NCBI GenBank assembly: GCA_050290785.1
Contig: JBNKIR010000059.1
Location: forward strand, 1 to 64,000
Length of the DNA stretch: 64,000 bases
Reading direction: 5' to 3'
From: JAAGZL01 sp050290785
Lineage (GTDB): Bacteria > Pseudomonadota > Gammaproteobacteria > Chromatiales > Chromatiaceae
In this document: positions 61,257 to 64,000 of the stretch, in pieces
How positions within the stretch are numbered: position 1 is the first letter of the stretch
Layout of the letters: the number at the start of each line of letters is the position of its first letter
Translations under genes and position numbers: made by a program
Notes under the pieces: generated by a model
Databases searched by the model: none
What the model was told of the DNA's origin: nothing
Seen by the model: only the letters and a program-made list of their open reading frames with translations

Positions 61257-61762
61257 TAGCCGCAAATGGACGCAAATAACCGCAAAGGAACGCGAATGGG
61301 TGAAAGGATTTCTGAAAGGGTTATTGCTTGTGCATATTCAGTGAGCAGGGAATTGGGTCCTGGGTTTCTCGAAGCGGTGTATGAAAATGCGCTGTGTTTT
61401 GAGCTGAGTAGAGATGGACTTCATGTTGAGCGTCAAAAACAATTGGATGTTATGTATAAAGGAGATGTTGTTGGTAGATATGTTGCCGACATCATTGTAG
61501 AAAAAAGATTGTTGTTGGAGTTAAAGGCGGTTCCCAAGTTGGTTCCTGCGCACAAGGCGCAGGTTATTAACTACTTGAAGGCAATAGGCGTTAGTGTTGC
61601 CTTGCTCGTAAACTATGGAACACCTAAGCCAGAAATAAGACGCGTCGTCTGGAGATATGACGAGGAAGAAAATATTTAGCGTAAATTTGCGGTTCTTTGC
61701 GTTCTTTTGCGGCTAGATATGGTTAAAAGTTATTTGCGTTTATTCGCGTTCATTTGCGGACT
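61257..61762. mobile_element. Repeat-bounded GxxExxY cassette between carA and carB
   Basis: The left repeat (61257-61286) and right repeat (61686-61715) are inverted with 27 of 30 matches. The left continues as four 10-bp units to 61300 (CGCAAATGGA, CGCAAATAAC, CGCAAAGGAA, CGCGAATGGG). A further repeat of the 18725/19055 family lies at 61732-61762 (TTTGCGTTTA, TTCGCGTTCA, TTTGCGGACT). Inside is a single gene. carA and carB normally sit a few bases apart, so this looks like an insertion. No target-site duplication or transposase is seen. Confidence 0.6.
61296..61679 (+). CDS. GxxExxY-family protein, putative PD-(D/E)xK nuclease fold
   Basis: A 127-residue protein with GFLEAVYENAL, the motif that names the GxxExxY family (related to PDDEXK_3). 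It is followed by YVADIIVEKRLLLELKAV, which fits the D...ExK core of the PD-(D/E)xK nuclease superfamily. The function is unproven, and related proteins occur in many copies in some genomes. The frame opens at ATG 61266 inside the left repeat; ATG 61296 is preferred because AAGGA (61285-61289) lies 6 nt upstream. That site is itself part of the repeat. Confidence 0.78.
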   Translation: MGERISERVIACAYSVSRELGPGFLEAVYENALCFELSRDGLHVERQKQLDVMYKGDVVGRYVADIIVEKRLLLELKAVPKLVPAHKAQVINYLKAIGVSVALLVNYGTPKPEIRRVVWRYDEEENI

Positions 61763-61777
61763 TGATTGAATAAGTAA

Positions 61778-64000
61778 ATGCCAAAAAGAACTGACATAAA
61801 AAGTATCCTGATCATCGGTGCCGGCCCTATCGTCATCGGCCAGGCCTGTGAATTCGACTACTCCGGCGCCCAGGCCTGCAAGGCCCTGAGGGAAGAGGGG
61901 TACAGGGTCATCCTGGTCAACTCCAATCCGGCCACCATCATGACCGACCCGGACATGGCGGACGCCATCTATATCGAGCCCATAACCTGGAAGACGGTGG
62001 CCAGGGTGATCGAGAAGGAACGCCCGGATGCGCTGCTGCCCACCATGGGTGGGCAGACCGCCCTCAACTGCGCCCTGGACCTGGTGCGCGAGGGGGTGTT
62101 GGAGAAACACGGGGTGGAGCTGATCGGCGCATCCCGCGAGGCCATAGACAAGGCCGAGGACCGCGACCTGTTCCGCAAGGCCATGCAGAAAATCGGTCTG
62201 GACATGCCCCGTTCCGCCATCGCCCACAGCATGGAAGAGGCCCATCAGGTGCAGGCCCGTATCGGCTTCCCCACCATTATCCGTCCCTCCTTCACCATGG
62301 GTGGTTCCGGCGGCGGTATCGCCTACAACAGGGAGGAGTTCGAGGAGATCTGCGCCCGCGGGCTGGATCTATCCCCCACCAGCGAGCTGCTGATCGAGGA
62401 GTCGGCCCTGGGCTGGAAAGAGTATGAGATGGAGGTGGTGCGTGATCACAAGGACAACTGCATCATCATCTGTTCCATCGAGAACCTGGACCCCATGGGT
62501 GTGCACACCGGTGACTCCATCACCGTGGCCCCGGCCCAGACCCTGACCGACAAAGAGTATCAGATCATGCGCGACGCCTCCCTGGCGGTGCTGCGCGAGA
62601 TCGGTGTGGATACCGGCGGCTCCAACGTGCAGTTCGCCATCAATCCTGAGAACGGACGCATGATCATCATCGAGATGAACCCGCGCGTATCCCGTTCCTC
62701 CGCCCTGGCCTCCAAGGCCACCGGCTTCCCCATCGCCAAGGTGGCGGCCAAGCTGGCGGTGGGCTTCACCCTGGACGAGCTGCGCAACGAGATCACCGGC
62801 GGCGTCACCCCGGCATCCTTCGAGCCATCCATCGACTATGTGGTGACCAAGGTACCCCGTTTCGCCTTCGAGAAGTTTCCCCAGGCCCCGGACCGTCTCA
62901 CCACCCAGATGAAGTCGGTGGGAGAGGTGATGGCCATCGGTCGCACCTTCCAGGAGTCCCTGCAGAAGGCCCTGCGCGGTCTCGAGACCGGGATGCGCGG
63001 TCTGGACGAGATCGTGGATCTGAAAGCGAAGGACGCCAAGGATCTGATCCTGCGCGAACTGCGCCAGCCGGGCGCCGAGCGTCTGCGCTTCCTGGGCGAC
63101 GCCTTCCGTTTCGGCATGTCCATAGATGAGGTGTTCGAGGCCACGGCCATCGATCCATGGTTCCTGGTGCAGATAGAAGAGCTTATCAAACTGGAAGCGG
63201 AGATCCGCCAGGGCGGCATAGAGGCGCTCGACGCCGGGCGCATGCGCTACCTGAAGCGCAAGGGATTTTCCGATGGGCGCCTGGGGATCCTGACCGGGGT
63301 CCCGGCAAAAGAATTGCGTAAGAAGCGCCACGACCTGGGCGTGCGTCCGGTCTACAAGCGAGTGGATACCTGTGCGGCCGAGTTCGCCACCAGCACCGCC
63401 TATCTCTACTCCACCTATGAGGAGGAGTGTGAGGCCGCGCCCAGCGAGCGCAAAAAGATCATGGTGCTGGGGGGCGGGCCCAACCGTATCGGTCAGGGTA
63501 TCGAATTTGATTACTGCTGTTGTCACGCCGCCTTCGCCATGCGTGAGGATGGCTACGAGACCATCATGGTCAACTGCAACCCGGAGACGGTATCCACCGA
63601 CTACGACACCTCTGACCGGCTCTATTTCGAGCCTTTGACCCTGGAGGACGTCCTGGAGATCATCGACCTGGAGCGGCCTACCGGGGTGATCGTACAGTAC
63701 GGCGGGCAGACCCCGCTCAAGCTGGCCCGTGATCTGGAGGCGGCGGGTGCGCCCATCATCGGCACCAGCCCTGACTCTATCGATCTGGCCGAAGACCGCG
63801 AGCGTTTCCAGAAGCTGGTGGAGAAGCTGCAACTGAAACAGCCGCCCAACCGCACCGCAGTAGAGACCGAGCAGGCGGTGAAGCTGGCGGATGAGATCGG
63901 CTATCCCCTGGTGGTGCGTCCATCCTATGTGCTGGGTGGCCGGGCCATGGAGATCGTCTATGGCGAGGATGACCTGCGCCGCTATATGCGTAATGCGGTG
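61778..64000 (+). CDS. carB: Carbamoyl-phosphate synthase large subunit, cut by window end
   Basis: 741 codons are visible of an expected 1070 or so; the frame is open to the last base. MPKRTDIKSILIIGAGPIVI is the typical start, and ATP-grasp features GQACEFDYSGAQACKAL, TMGGQTALNCAL and RPSFTMGGSGGGI follow. The second half begins at KIMVLGGGPNRIGQGIEFDY and reaches VVRPSYVLGGRAMEI. No Shine-Dalgarno-like sequence is evident in the 20 nt before the ATG, which end in GATTGAATAAGTAA. Confidence 0.97.
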   Translation, partial: MPKRTDIKSILIIGAGPIVIGQACEFDYSGAQACKALREEGYRVILVNSNPATIMTDPDMADAIYIEPITWKTVARVIEKERPDALLPTMGGQTALNCALDLVREGVLEKHGVELIGASREAIDKAEDRDLFRKAMQKIGLDMPRSAIAHSMEEAHQVQARIGFPTIIRPSFTMGGSGGGIAYNREEFEEICARGLDLSPTSELLIEESALGWKEYEMEVVRDHKDNCIIICSIENLDPMGVHTGDSITVAPAQTLTDKEYQIMRDASLAVLREIGVDTGGSNVQFAINPENGRMIIIEMNPRVSRSSALASKATGFPIAKVAAKLAVGFTLDELRNEITGGVTPASFEPSIDYVVTKVPRFAFEKFPQAPDRLTTQMKSVGEVMAIGRTFQESLQKALRGLETGMRGLDEIVDLKAKDAKDLILRELRQPGAERLRFLGDAFRFGMSIDEVFEATAIDPWFLVQIEELIKLEAEIRQGGIEALDAGRMRYLKRKGFSDGRLGILTGVPAKELRKKRHDLGVRPVYKRVDTCAAEFATSTAYLYSTYEEECEAAPSERKKIMVLGGGPNRIGQGIEFDYCCCHAAFAMREDGYETIMVNCNPETVSTDYDTSDRLYFEPLTLEDVLEIIDLERPTGVIVQYGGQTPLKLARDLEAAGAPIIGTSPDSIDLAEDRERFQKLVEKLQLKQPPNRTAVETEQAVKLADEIGYPLVVRPSYVLGGRAMEIVYGEDDLRRYMRNAV

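Noticed and set aside
62369..63832. A 487-codon minus-strand frame opposite carB
   Set aside because: It is antisense to a conserved gene, with composition typical of a shadow frame.
1..64000. CRISPR array or complete insertion sequence
   Set aside because: No regularly spaced direct repeats of 25-40 bp with unique spacers and no transposase or integrase gene were seen; the repeats found are palindromic or 10-bp-periodic.

Overview
The window looks like a chromosomal segment of a gammaproteobacterium. This rests on gene content and order: a rib operon (nrdR-ribD-ribE-ribBX-ribH-nusB) running into thiL and pgpA, BamC, an OpgB/LtaS-like sulfatase, a FadE/FadI/FadJ beta-oxidation set, PomA/PomB stator genes and a GcvR-like regulator. 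I do not assign a genus. About 90 percent is protein-coding. I see no prophage, CRISPR array, rRNA or complete insertion sequence.

Layout. 1-5250: the tail of a gene cut by the window edge, an array of palindromic repeats, a PAS-PAS-PAS-GGDEF-EAL protein, a small lipoprotein and a response regulator with a degenerate GGDEF domain. 5292-12592: an exported protein of unknown function, MazG, a DUF4743-type Nudix enzyme, the Prc protease, GshA and a short-chain dehydrogenase. 12674-15826: a motility unit with a FliA-type promoter, PomA, PomB with an unusually long coiled coil, a PilZ protein, a small protein and a terminator. 15893-30344: housekeeping genes (FmdB, DUF502, AspS, PhoH, GcvR, DapA, BamC, a metallo-hydrolase, PurL, Usp, a RibC-type riboflavin synthase, FolD). 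30448-30965: a promoter, four tRNAs (Pro, Arg, His, Lys) and a terminator.

31154-37139 looks like an accessory region next to the tRNA cluster. A tight five-gene plus-strand run encodes a GT2 glycosyltransferase, a QueC-like PP-loop enzyme, a polysaccharide pyruvyl transferase-like protein, a second paralogous PP-loop enzyme and a small SET-domain protein. It meets a minus-strand Mur-ligase-like protein with a cysteine-rich tail. I cannot match this set to a described pathway; it is the best candidate here for an undescribed biosynthetic system. From 37163 the core genome resumes: a DUF455 ferritin-like protein, modEABC with an upstream leader peptide, an OpgB/LtaS-like enzyme, glyA, the rib operon, thiL, pgpA, a retropepsin-like protease, fadE-fadI-fadJ and a shikimate kinase-like gene.

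The window ends in carA and the start of carB. They are separated by a cassette of about 0.5 kb that holds a GxxExxY-family protein with a PD-(D/E)xK-like D...ExK pattern. It is flanked by inverted repeats built from 10-bp units. Related repeats occur at 18725-19084 (an inverted pair with no convincing gene between) and at 24344-24373 (a single copy).

Two themes recur. One is cyclic-di-GMP linked to motility: two regulators plus PilZ next to the stator genes. The other is flavin/one-carbon/nucleotide metabolism: two riboflavin synthases, RibBX, FolD, GlyA, NrdR, PurL and CarAB.
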